Part shown: one piece after another, positions 25,472 through 33,340 of the stretch | Layout of the letters: each line of letters starts with the position of its first letter | Position numbering within the stretch: position 1 is the stretch's first letter | NCBI GenBank assembly: GCA_016927595.1 | Contig: JAFGMI010000022.1 | Location: forward strand, 1 to 59,637 | From: Melioribacteraceae bacterium | GTDB taxonomy: Bacteria > Bacteroidota > Ignavibacteria > Ignavibacteriales > Melioribacteraceae | Reading direction: 5' to 3' | Length of the DNA stretch: 59,637 bases | Position numbers and translations under genes: made by a program | The notes under the pieces: generated by a model | What the model saw: only the letters and a program-made list of their open reading frames with translations | What the model was told of the DNA's origin: nothing | Database searches by the model: none

Positions 25472-27080
25472 CTTCGTGTAACCAGGAATTTATTAATTTT
25501 GCTGCTTCAACCGGATTTTTCTGTACATAGTTTGCAATTTTTTCCTGCTGCGATTGTTTTAGCAATGCCTCGTCCGAGATCTCATCTTCAAGATCGCCTA
25601 TATGAAACAACCTCTTTTTGGCAACCGGCTGATTCAACATATGACTGTTTGAAAGACTGGATTCCAGCGTATGTTGCATATCCCCGGCTAATGCGAAGCT
25701 GGGCTGATTGCTGTTTACAGTTCCGATCATGATCTTCTCATTTTTAAGTTTGTTCATAAGACCCTTCAATAGAAAGAGTGACACAATAATGGCTCCGAGA
25801 AGCAAGCCTATATTTATATACTTCTCATACTGGTTCAGATTCAGGAAACCGGTTTCAGGCAGCTGTTCAGGAGCTTCGAACTCATCAACACTGTTCGTTT
25901 CAAAAGGGATGTTAACAAGTGAAAATTTATCCCCTCTCTCTTCAACAAGTCCAACTGCATTTTTAATCAGGACCTCAAGTTTATCCAGTTGTTCCCGGCT
26001 TCTTGGTTCGTACACTATTGTCGTCTCTTTACCCTCGGCAACTTCTCTTTTTACATCATTAATAACGGCAGCTACACTCATTCTTTTAATATTACCAGTA
26101 CCCTGAACAACTTTTTCTATTGTAGAACTTATTTCATAATTGGTTGTGGAATTCTTTGTTATCTGCGCACTCGAATCCACCATGTTCGATCCGGTAGATT
26201 CGTTTTTAATAGTCTGTTCACTTATAGCCACCTGCGATTCCGGATCGTATAACTGCATGGTTTTTTCCACGAGATCGAAATTCAATTCAACATCAACCTG
26301 TATCATTGAATTTGAATAACCCAGAACATTATCCAGCATTGCCTGCGATTTACGTACAAGATATCTCTCGATAGACTGCTTTATTTCGTACTGTCTTGAA
26401 GTTGATATTCCGAAATCCTGTTCATCGTATTGTTGCGAAAGGAGATTTCCCTGAGTATCGATCAATGTTACTTTATTCTTTTCAAGTCCTTCAACACTGC
26501 TCGAAACAAGATTTACAATTGAGTTTACATTTTCCTTTGAGAGAGGATCGGTTACTTTTAATACAACCGAAGCCGTTGGAGGTTTTTGCTCTTCTTTGAA
26601 TATCGACTTCTCGGGAAATACTATATGAACTCTGGCTGCCTGTATCCCTTCCTGCTGCGATATAGTTCTTGCAAGTTCCCCTTCAAGCGCCCGTTTGAAA
26701 TTTAATTTCTGCATAAACTCCGACATTCCCATCGAGCTTTTATCGAATATTTCATAACCTATCATGCCCGAAGAAGGAATACCCTTGCTTGCCAGTTTAA
26801 GTCTCGACTCATAAACCTTATCATCCGCTACTGTAATAGTTGAACCGCCGTCTTCAATTTTATACTGTACTTTATCTGCATTCAGCTGCTCAATTACTTT
26901 TGAAGCATCGCTTTCTGCCAGATTGCTGTACAGAACCATATAATTCGGTTCATTAAGAAAAGCAAAAAGGAAACCGAGTAAGATTATTGATACGACCGAA
27001 ATGCCGCTGATCAGTATTTTCTGCTGAGGAGCTAGTTTATTAAAAATCCCGAATAGTTCTGATAGTGGATTCTTGTTCAT
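25461..27080 (-). CDS. fliF: MS-ring protein FliF
   Basis: FliF builds the MS ring in the inner membrane. The 539 residues have membrane helices near residues 22-44 and 425-445, with the YscJ/FliF domain between (GLEVLYSNL-type YMVLYSNLAESDASKVIEQL; AARVHIVFPEKSIF). The C-terminal tail after the second helix binds FliG. It follows fliE by 5 bases. Confidence 0.96.
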   Translation of the reverse strand: MNKNPLSELFGIFNKLAPQQKILISGISVVSIILLGFLFAFLNEPNYMVLYSNLAESDASKVIEQLNADKVQYKIEDGGSTITVADDKVYESRLKLASKGIPSSGMIGYEIFDKSSMGMSEFMQKLNFKRALEGELARTISQQEGIQAARVHIVFPEKSIFKEEQKPPTASVVLKVTDPLSKENVNSIVNLVSSSVEGLEKNKVTLIDTQGNLLSQQYDEQDFGISTSRQYEIKQSIERYLVRKSQAMLDNVLGYSNSMIQVDVELNFDLVEKTMQLYDPESQVAISEQTIKNESTGSNMVDSSAQITKNSTTNYEISSTIEKVVQGTGNIKRMSVAAVINDVKREVAEGKETTIVYEPRSREQLDKLEVLIKNAVGLVEERGDKFSLVNIPFETNSVDEFEAPEQLPETGFLNLNQYEKYINIGLLLGAIIVSLFLLKGLMNKLKNEKIMIGTVNSNQPSFALAGDMQHTLESSLSNSHMLNQPVAKKRLFHIGDLEDEISDEALLKQSQQEKIANYVQKNPVEAAKLINSWLHEDEY

Positions 27081-27085
27081 AACTA

Positions 27086-27373
27086 TTATATACCCATTTT
27101 TGTTAATTCTTTATACATATCAAGAGCTTTGTTGCGGATCTCCATTAATAGCTGCAAACTTGTTTTGGCTTTCTCGCCGGCAATCATTACTTCGTGGAGA
27201 GCAACATCTTCCCCTTTTATAAATTTGCCTGTTAATTCGTTCGATTCAGCTTGTGCTTCTTTTACATTGCTGATAAGAGTGTTTAAAAAATCTTCCGTAG
27301 GTTTTTTCTGAATTTTGTTGCTCTGATTTATTATCGAACCATTGGCAATATTTGAAAAATCACCTATTTTCAT
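27086..27373 (-). CDS. fliE: MS ring-rod junction protein FliE
   Basis: The start is set at the ATG at 27373 (MKIGDFSN) because GAGAGGT lies four bases upstream; the longer frame to 27403 has no such site. This gives 95 residues, normal for FliE. The C-terminal half (GEDVALHEVMIAGEKAKTSL, then QLLMEIRNKALDMYKELTKMGI, quoted in two parts) is the conserved FliE helix pair. FliE joins the MS ring to the rod. Confidence 0.93.
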   Translation of the reverse strand: MKIGDFSNIANGSIINQSNKIQKKPTEDFLNTLISNVKEAQAESNELTGKFIKGEDVALHEVMIAGEKAKTSLQLLMEIRNKALDMYKELTKMGI

Positions 27374-27374
27374 T

Positions 27375-27629
27375 TTAACCTCTCTTATCGAATAGTGAAC
27401 CAATCGTTACTCCGGACATGTTGCCGTTTTTCATGTAGAAATGATGCGACATGATTTGTTCCTTTTTCTCCGGATACATCTGGGAAAAGAATGCTTTTTC
27501 TTTTTTAGATATCTGAACTGCATCTTCGACCGCAGTGTTTTCAGCTTTTATTGTATTCTGTATGTTTGTTGTTTGACTTTTTCTATAAACAGGACTGTAG
27601 TTACCTACAGGATTAGTACCAATTTTCAT
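27375..27629 (-). CDS. Small protein of unknown function between flgC and fliE
   Basis: Not recognised. From the ATG at 27629, which has GGAG seven bases upstream, it has 84 residues without a membrane helix or signal peptide. The N-terminus (MKIGTNPVGNYSPVYRK) is disordered-looking and resembles the start of export substrates. The C-terminus (KEKAFFSQMYPEKKEQIMSH) is helical, followed by a Gly-rich end. It starts one base after the flgC stop and ends one base before the fliE start, so it belongs to the rod-building set. A rod cap, substrate or chaperone role is possible but unproven. Confidence 0.75.
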   Translation of the reverse strand: MKIGTNPVGNYSPVYRKSQTTNIQNTIKAENTAVEDAVQISKKEKAFFSQMYPEKKEQIMSHHFYMKNGNMSGVTIGSLFDKRG

Positions 27630-27630
27630 A

Positions 27631-28131
27631 CTATATCTCCAGTGAATCTTTGGCCATTTCTTTGGATGCATTTAATGCTGTAATATTTGCTTCGTAACTT
27701 CTTGTTGCAGCGATCATCTCAACCATTTCCTGTACTACATTTACATTCGACATTTTCACGTATCCCTTCTCGTCTGCATCCGGGTGATTTGGCATAAATA
27801 TCATTTCGCCGTCTTTACTGTCTTCGATTACCTCGAGCTTAATCTGTTCTTTTCCCGGAACTGCTGCGGATGCCGTTTTGAAGCTTGAATTCATGTGCTC
27901 AACACTGGAAGTTTTAAGAGTTAGTATTTCTTCCTCAGCTTTAAACGGTTTCAACATCTGGTTCGAATTGTTTGAAACCACCATAAATTTTCTTTTATAA
28001 GGCTCCCCTTTATCCGTTCTTGTGTTTTCAGCATTCGCAATATTTTCTGCTATGAGATTCATTCTCTGACGCTGTATGCTTAATCCCTTGGCGCTTATTT
28101 TAAATCCGGGTAAGTGATTTCCTATTTTCAT
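27631..28131 (-). CDS. flgC: Proximal rod protein FlgC
   Basis: The 166 residues have the rod N-terminus (SAKGLSIQRQRMNLIAENIA, then NAENTRTDKGEPYKRK) and the C-terminus (YVKMSNVNVVQEMVEMIAAT, then RSYEANITALNASKEM). Both match FlgC. It shares a base with the flgB stop codon. Confidence 0.95.
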   Translation of the reverse strand: MKIGNHLPGFKISAKGLSIQRQRMNLIAENIANAENTRTDKGEPYKRKFMVVSNNSNQMLKPFKAEEEILTLKTSSVEHMNSSFKTASAAVPGKEQIKLEVIEDSKDGEMIFMPNHPDADEKGYVKMSNVNVVQEMVEMIAATRSYEANITALNASKEMAKDSLEI

Positions 28132-28511
28132 TACCTGCCACCTCCGTTAATAACTGATCTTAATGTTTCGTAATAACTCGAAATCTTTTTGGAAGCAAAT
28201 TTGAAATTGATTGTGTTCTCTGCCAGGGTTGCCATTTCCATTTCAATATCCACATTGTTTACACCCGATTTATCATCACCGGAATTATCAACTGTAATAT
28301 CAAACGGCGATGTGCCTGCAGCGGAAATATTTAAATGCTTTTTATTGTTTGAGGTAATTTTGGGGGTCTGTTCGCCGGCTAAAATATCTTTGAAAGTAAC
28401 GTCCTCGCGGTTATAATTCTTTGTACCGACATTTGCTATGTTCTTGCTTATTACCTGGTTCTTAGCTGTGCAGTACTGAATAAAATTTTCGAGTTGTTTG
28501 ATAGTTGACAC
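28131..28511 (-). CDS. flgB: Proximal rod protein FlgB
   Basis: The 126 residues include QVISKNIANVGTKNYNREDV, the FlgB N-terminal rod motif, and VDIEMEMATLAENTINFKFA near the end. I set the start at GTG 28511 with AAAGGG about eight bases upstream. The longer frame to 28544 would begin with a TTG that is part of the proposed sigma54 -12 element and lies upstream of the predicted transcript start. It is the first gene of the flgB-to-flgE operon. Confidence 0.93.
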   Translation of the reverse strand: MSTIKQLENFIQYCTAKNQVISKNIANVGTKNYNREDVTFKDILAGEQTPKITSNNKKHLNISAAGTSPFDITVDNSGDDKSGVNNVDIEMEMATLAENTINFKFASKKISSYYETLRSVINGGGR

Positions 28512-28539
28512 CTTCAATACCCTTTTTTTAGGGTAAAGA

Positions 28540-28555
28540 CTCAAATCTGGTGCCA
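28540..28555 (-). promoter_or_regulatory. Candidate sigma54 promoter for the flgB operon
   Basis: The minus strand reads TGGCAC-CAGAT-TTGAG. The -24 half is a perfect match to the sigma54 consensus and the spacing is exact; the -12 half has TTGA instead of TTGC. Predicted start is near 28529, about 18 nt before the GTG start of flgB. A 10-base palindrome TAGAATTCTA at 28590-28599 lies about 60 bases upstream of the start point, where an activator could bind. Confidence 0.7.
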
Positions 28556-28633
28556 GTCGGTTTTAATGTAAATTGGAGTGTTTTCGGGTTAGAATTCTAT
28601 ACTTAGTGGCTATTATTAGACAGTTGAAAATTA

Positions 28634-28879
28634 TTAGTCAGTGTAATCCAGTAAAATTGTTTTTGATTCGCCGCAGGAACAAACGAATTTTATCTCTTTA
28701 ATAGTATCATTTTCATCTTTTTTAAGTATAAACTTCACACCGCCCAGACTTTCCTCTTCAACTGTAACTTTTGTGTACCCTGCAACGTTGAAGTCTTCGG
28801 CTTTTATTACATTCCCGCTTTGTTTTGCGTTGGATTTATCAAGTTCCCTGTAGACTGGTTCTAAGAATTCTTCTTTCAT
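28634..28879 (-). CDS. Small CxC-motif protein at the end of the che operon
   Basis: Not recognised. I choose the ATG at 28879 because AAGGTG lies seven bases upstream, which gives 81 residues overlapping the end of cheB by 41 bases. The protein is acidic and beta-rich by appearance, with no membrane helix. Its C-terminus holds IKFVCSCGESKTILLDYTD, a CxCG motif that could bind a metal through dimerisation or mark a partial zinc ribbon. It is the last gene of the chemotaxis operon. A role in taxis is inferred only from position. Confidence 0.75.
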   Translation of the reverse strand: MKEEFLEPVYRELDKSNAKQSGNVIKAEDFNVAGYTKVTVEEESLGGVKFILKKDENDTIKEIKFVCSCGESKTILLDYTD

Positions 28880-29948
28880 TACTAAACACCTTGTTAATGT
28901 TTTCAGATATTTGTTCAAGTCCTAAAACAGCATCTGCTATTCCTGCATCTACAATTGCTTTAGGCATTCCGTATACAATGGATGTACGTTCATCCTGAGC
29001 AATACATGTGCCACCCAGTGATTTTAATTTTTTCATTGCCTCCAGCCCGTCTTTTCCCATTCCTGTCATAATTATAGCGAGTGTTTTTTTTCCGTATATC
29101 TCCACCACAGAATTCATCATTACATCAACGGATGGTTTGTGCAATGTATCGATAGGTCTTTCAGCGATTTTTATAACGGGTATGTTTTTTTGATTTGTTT
29201 TCACCATCATGTGAAATCCGCCGGGTGCAATATAAACAGTATTTTTTTCAACGGTTTCCTCATCTTCAGCTTCCTTTACCTTTAATTTACTCAAATTGTC
29301 AAGCCTGTCGGCAAGCGACCTGGTAAACTTAGGCGGCATATGCTGCACAACAAAAACCGGTACGTTTATATTTTCCGATATAGAGGGAATTACCTTCTGA
29401 AGCGATAAAGGACCACCTGTCGAAATTCCTAAAGCTACAGCCCTGTAATCCGAAACCGGTATTGTATTTGAATGCAAAATAGTTCCGGCTACTTTCGGAG
29501 ACTGGATCCTCTTTAATCTTTCTAATCTTTCCAGTGAACGTTTGTGCTGAACAATAGCTTTTATTTTTTTTATCAGATCATCTTTGATCTTGATAATATT
29601 TACATTCACATATGAAAGTTCTTTAGGAATAAAATCGATAGCTCCGTATTCCATCGCTTTAATAGTGGATTCTGCGCCTTCGGTGGTAAGAGAACTTACC
29701 ATAAGAACCGGAGTCGGACAGTCGGTCATAATCTTTTTCAGTGCAGTGAGCCCGTCCATACGGGGCATTTCAATATCAAGCGTTACGATATCAGGACGAA
29801 GTTTCTTAATCAGCTCGTATCCTTCCAGACCATCCTTTGCTGCAGCGATTATTTCGATACTGTCATCACTTTCAAGCATTATTGAAAGCGATTTACGCAT
29901 GAATGCTGAGTCGTCAACAATTATTACTTTAATTTTTGAGTTTAACAT
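28839..29948 (-). CDS. cheB: Chemoreceptor methylesterase CheB
   Basis: CheB removes receptor methyl groups when phosphorylated. The 369 residues have a receiver domain with phospho-site D58 (VTLDIEMPRMDGL) and a C-terminal methylesterase. The catalytic Ser is in GISTGGPLSLQKV, the His in VVQHMPPKFTRSLADRL, and the Asp in IIMTGMGKDGLEAM. It overlaps cheA by 20 bases. Confidence 0.97.
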   Translation of the reverse strand: MLNSKIKVIIVDDSAFMRKSLSIMLESDDSIEIIAAAKDGLEGYELIKKLRPDIVTLDIEMPRMDGLTALKKIMTDCPTPVLMVSSLTTEGAESTIKAMEYGAIDFIPKELSYVNVNIIKIKDDLIKKIKAIVQHKRSLERLERLKRIQSPKVAGTILHSNTIPVSDYRAVALGISTGGPLSLQKVIPSISENINVPVFVVQHMPPKFTRSLADRLDNLSKLKVKEAEDEETVEKNTVYIAPGGFHMMVKTNQKNIPVIKIAERPIDTLHKPSVDVMMNSVVEIYGKKTLAIIMTGMGKDGLEAMKKLKSLGGTCIAQDERTSIVYGMPKAIVDAGIADAVLGLEQISENINKVFSNERRILRTSLQGT

Positions 29949-31800
29949 CTTCCCGCATGTTGTTTACTAATTCGGCAATATCAAGTATCATTATAACTCT
30001 CCCGTCTCCCATAATTGTGGAGCCTGCTATACCGTCAACTTTTTTGAGATAATTACCGAGAGATTTAATAACAACTTCCTGCTGACCAATCATTCTGTCA
30101 ACTTTTATCCCGTATTGTTTTTCTGCAATTCCTACAACGACAATAAATTGAAAAACGTTTTCCGATCCGGACTGATCAACTCCGAACATGTACGAGTCGA
30201 TATCGATAATCGGCAGAACTCTTTCTCTTACTTTTATAACCGGATTTCCATTGATTGTTGAAATGTCTTCGGTATGAACTCTTAATACTTCTACTACCGA
30301 ACTTAACGGAATAATAACCTGCTCTTTTGAAAGCTGCACCACCATACCCGATATAATTGCCAGGGTTAACGGCAGTTTAATTATCATTCTGGTTCCTTCA
30401 CCGACTTTAGACTCAACATTAATAATTCCACGAAGTTTAGTAACGTTGGTTTTCACAACGTCCATTCCGACACCGCGACCCGATACGTTTGTAACCAAAG
30501 CGGCGGTAGAGAAACCTGGTAAAAATATTAAATTGTATACATCCTGCAGTGGAAGTTCTTCCGCCTTTTGTTCTGTTATAAGCCCTTTTTCAACAGCTTT
30601 CCTTTTTATAACCTCGGGATCTATTCCTTTCCCGTCATCTTCAACGGTAATAATAACATTGTTTCCCTCATGCTCAGCCGAAAGAATTAAATTACCGGTT
30701 TTCAATTTACCGTTCTTCTTTCTTACATCAGATGATTCAATACCGTGATCAATAGAATTGCGCACAAGGTGAACAAGTGGATCGTTTATCTCTTCTATCA
30801 ACGTTTTATCAAGTTCGGTTTCTTCACCTTTGATTATAAGATTAACATCTTTCTGGAGTTCTTTTGAAAGATCACGCACCAGTCTTGGAAATCTGTTGAA
30901 CACTTTTCCGATTTTAACCATTCTGGTTTTCATAACAACCAGCTGTAACTCATTTGTCATCAGGTCTATTTGTTTTGCTGCATCACCTAATTCCCTTGCA
31001 ACATCCGAACCTTCCTGCTCGAGTGAAATTTTTGAATTTACCTGAAGCAGCTGATTCCTTCCGAGAACGAGTTCCGAAACGATATTCAGAAGTTCATCGA
31101 GCCTTTCTACCTCTACTCTTATATTCGCATCAACACTTTTTGTTTTGCTCGAAAGATATCTGTCTTCAGATCTTTGGTCATCATTCTTTTTCTCAGCCGC
31201 TGCCAAAGCCGGTAAAGTTTCCTCTTCTTCGGTCTCTGTTTCCTCTTCAATTTCGGTCCCGGCGTCAAGTTCATCTTCAATTAAAACCGCTTCCGGTTTC
31301 GGAGCCGCAGATTTCTTACTCCTCGCTGGGGCTTTCTTTTTCGCAGCTGCTGTCTTAACCTTTGATTTGGCTTTTCCTTTTCCGGGATTTTCCATTATTT
31401 CAGTCAGAGCTTTAATTGTATCTTCGATGTCCACATTTTCGTTCTTCTCGCTCTCAATAACTGCGGTAAGTGCTTTTATGGTATCGTAGGATTTAAGTAT
31501 CACGTCCATTAATTCTGACGTTAGCCTGATCTCAGATTTCCTCAGTTTGTTGAGAATATCTTCGCATCTGTGAGTAACTTTAGTAAGTTTCTCCAAACCC
31601 AGAAAACCCGACGTACCTTTGATTGTATGGAATGCTCTGAATATTGCATTCAGCAATTCGGTGTCTTCCGGTGTAGATTCCAGTTCAACAAGATCCGAAT
31701 CGAGTTTTTCTAGAAGTTCATAAGTTTCAACCAAGAAACTGTCAACGATCTCCTTCATTTCGGGATCGTTAAGCATCGCGTATTTGTTATTTTGTGCCAT
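29929..31800 (-). CDS. cheA: Chemotaxis histidine kinase CheA
   Basis: The 623 residues have an Hpt (P1) domain with H58 in AFRAFHTIKGTSGFLGLEK-type sequence (FRAFHTIKGTSGF), then a Lys/Ala/Pro and Glu-rich linker (about 140-215), the P3 dimerisation region, the P4 kinase (NDPLVHLVRNSIDHGIE; VEDDGKGID; GRGVGMDVVKTNV) and the P5 CheW-like domain. No CheY-binding P2 domain is visible; the linker takes its place. It overlaps cheZ by 14 bases. CheA phosphorylates the CheY and CheB proteins of this operon. cheW is not in the window. Confidence 0.97.
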   Translation of the reverse strand: MAQNNKYAMLNDPEMKEIVDSFLVETYELLEKLDSDLVELESTPEDTELLNAIFRAFHTIKGTSGFLGLEKLTKVTHRCEDILNKLRKSEIRLTSELMDVILKSYDTIKALTAVIESEKNENVDIEDTIKALTEIMENPGKGKAKSKVKTAAAKKKAPARSKKSAAPKPEAVLIEDELDAGTEIEEETETEEEETLPALAAAEKKNDDQRSEDRYLSSKTKSVDANIRVEVERLDELLNIVSELVLGRNQLLQVNSKISLEQEGSDVARELGDAAKQIDLMTNELQLVVMKTRMVKIGKVFNRFPRLVRDLSKELQKDVNLIIKGEETELDKTLIEEINDPLVHLVRNSIDHGIESSDVRKKNGKLKTGNLILSAEHEGNNVIITVEDDGKGIDPEVIKRKAVEKGLITEQKAEELPLQDVYNLIFLPGFSTAALVTNVSGRGVGMDVVKTNVTKLRGIINVESKVGEGTRMIIKLPLTLAIISGMVVQLSKEQVIIPLSSVVEVLRVHTEDISTINGNPVIKVRERVLPIIDIDSYMFGVDQSGSENVFQFIVVVGIAEKQYGIKVDRMIGQQEVVIKSLGNYLKKVDGIAGSTIMGDGRVIMILDIAELVNNMREDVKLKN

Positions 31801-32563
31801 TGTTCGAGAATAATTTGTCTATTTCTTCCTGTGAGGTACTACTTTTAATTAAGTTGTCTACTAATTCCTGGGCGTTGTCTTCCCTTATGTATTTTGCATT
31901 GGGATCAAAGTGGCTCGAATCGGGTGCCTCTGTTTTCCCGGACATATTTCTGAGTTTCAATTCACCGTCCGTAAGATCCATAACAAGCGACGATAATTTC
32001 TGCTGAACTTCCACTATCAGATGATTTACTGCCGAAAGCTGCTGAGCAGTAATATCCTGCACCTGAAGCGTCATTGTAATGTTTTCGAGATATTTCTTTA
32101 TTTTAGCTATGGACGTTTCAATTTTTTTCAGTGTTTGAGTTGCGTTTGCTTCATTATCCAGTTCTTCAATCTCACTAAATATACTTACCGCTTCCCTGTT
32201 GTTCTCAATTAAAGGTTTGAGTTTATTGAGAAGTTCAAGTCTTTTATGATATCTCTCTTTAAAGTAAATAAAGGCATTTTCGCTTTGTTGCACTTCCTGA
32301 GCAATCTCGTCAACACGATCCAGTATTTCGGTTGTGGCAATTTCAGTAGCTGATGTAACATCGGAAAGGTGATGACTGGCTTTGGGTATTTTCTTATTGC
32401 TCTCCTCAATGGAGGAATTGATAACGTTTAGAAATGGTACAATTTCCACCATAAAATCTATAAGCTTTTGAATACCCGGTATAATTTTCTCACCAAGTTT
32501 AAACAAGCTCTGGAGATCGTTAAGCTTGGCATTGAGCTGCTTCATTTCTTCTGTTTGATGCAT
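31787..32563 (-). CDS. cheZ: CheY-P phosphatase CheZ
   Basis: From the ATG at 32563, preceded by AAAGGAG, it has 258 residues. It is mostly long helices. The CheZ active-site motif is present near residue 170: TLQVQDITAQQLSAV, where D and Q of DxxxQ match D143 and Q147 of the Escherichia coli enzyme. The C-terminus TSQEEIDKLFSNNGTK resembles the CheY-binding C-terminal peptide of CheZ and also the FliM N-terminal peptide. CheZ removes phosphate from CheY-P. It lies between cheY and cheA, which supports the call. Confidence 0.88.
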   Translation of the reverse strand: MHQTEEMKQLNAKLNDLQSLFKLGEKIIPGIQKLIDFMVEIVPFLNVINSSIEESNKKIPKASHHLSDVTSATEIATTEILDRVDEIAQEVQQSENAFIYFKERYHKRLELLNKLKPLIENNREAVSIFSEIEELDNEANATQTLKKIETSIAKIKKYLENITMTLQVQDITAQQLSAVNHLIVEVQQKLSSLVMDLTDGELKLRNMSGKTEAPDSSHFDPNAKYIREDNAQELVDNLIKSSTSQEEIDKLFSNNGTK

Positions 32564-32576
32564 AACAGGCTCCTTT

Positions 32577-32954
32577 TTATGCTGTTGCCAGCACTTGATC
32601 AATTTTTTCGTTAAGTACCTGCGGCGTAAAAGGTTTTACCACATAATTATTTACGCGTGCCTGTAGTGCCTGCAGTATATCTTCCTTTACACCTCTGGTC
32701 GTTACCATAAGTATGGGGAGATCAGCCCATCGGGAATCGGCGCGCACTGTTTTTACAAGTTCAAGACCCGATAAAACAGGCATGTTCCAGTCAGTGATAA
32801 TAAAGTTAATATCACTATCGGCTGCAAGTTTGTCCAAAGCTTCTCTGCCGTCAGAGGCTTCGATAAAATTGTTATAACCGAGATTCTTCAAAGAATTAGT
32901 GACAATTCTCCTCATTGTAAGCGAATCATCTACTACCAAGAATTTTAGTTCCAT
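32577..32954 (-). CDS. cheY: Response regulator CheY
   Basis: A single receiver domain of 125 residues with phospho-site D55 in IITDWNMPVLSGLELVKTVR, very close to the classic CheY core (TDWNMPNMDGLELLKTIR), the acid pair VDDS at 9-12, and Lys in VVKPFTP. It is the best candidate for the CheY that binds FliM. It lies next to cheZ and downstream of a second single receiver. Confidence 0.93.
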   Translation of the reverse strand: MELKFLVVDDSLTMRRIVTNSLKNLGYNNFIEASDGREALDKLAADSDINFIITDWNMPVLSGLELVKTVRADSRWADLPILMVTTRGVKEDILQALQARVNNYVVKPFTPQVLNEKIDQVLATA

Positions 32955-32965
32955 TTTCTACTTCC

Positions 32966-33331
32966 TTAATTCAAATATTTTGAAACTTCGTAAGCTATTC
33001 TGTTCGGATCGAATGGTTTTCTCAAATAAGAATTTGCGCCGCAGCTCAATCCTTCGTCAATATCCGAATCCCCTCCGAGCGAACTGAGTATTATAATTGG
33101 GATATTTCTGTATTCATCACTTTGTCTTACCGTTCTTATGAATTCAAATCCGTCAATATTAGGCATATTAAGATCAGTAATAATCAGATCGAATTTTTCG
33201 GACGGGAGCAATTCCAATGCCTCCATTCCGTCGTTCGCAGATGTGATTTTAAAACCTCTGGCTGCCAGCGTAAACGATACGAACTTTCGTATCGTAGGGG
33301 AATCATCGGCAACAAGTATTGATTTTTTCAT
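32966..33331 (-). CDS. Second CheY-like single-domain response regulator
   Basis: A 121-residue receiver domain with acid pair at 9-10 (VADDS), phospho-site D53 (IITDLNMPNIDGFEFIRTVR) and Lys in YLRKPFDP. I use the ATG at 33331, which has AGGTG six bases upstream, instead of a GTG at 33340. It is related to but distinct from the cheY next to it. It may serve as a phosphate sink, adaptation output or second motor ligand. Confidence 0.9.
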   Translation of the reverse strand: MKKSILVADDSPTIRKFVSFTLAARGFKITSANDGMEALELLPSEKFDLIITDLNMPNIDGFEFIRTVRQSDEYRNIPIIILSSLGGDSDIDEGLSCGANSYLRKPFDPNRIAYEVSKYLN

Positions 33332-33340
33332 TTTGAGCAC

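Noticed and set aside
28512-28544. N-terminal extension of flgB from a TTG
   Set aside because: The TTG is part of the sigma54-type -12 box and lies upstream of the predicted transcript start; the GTG at 28511 has a better ribosome site.
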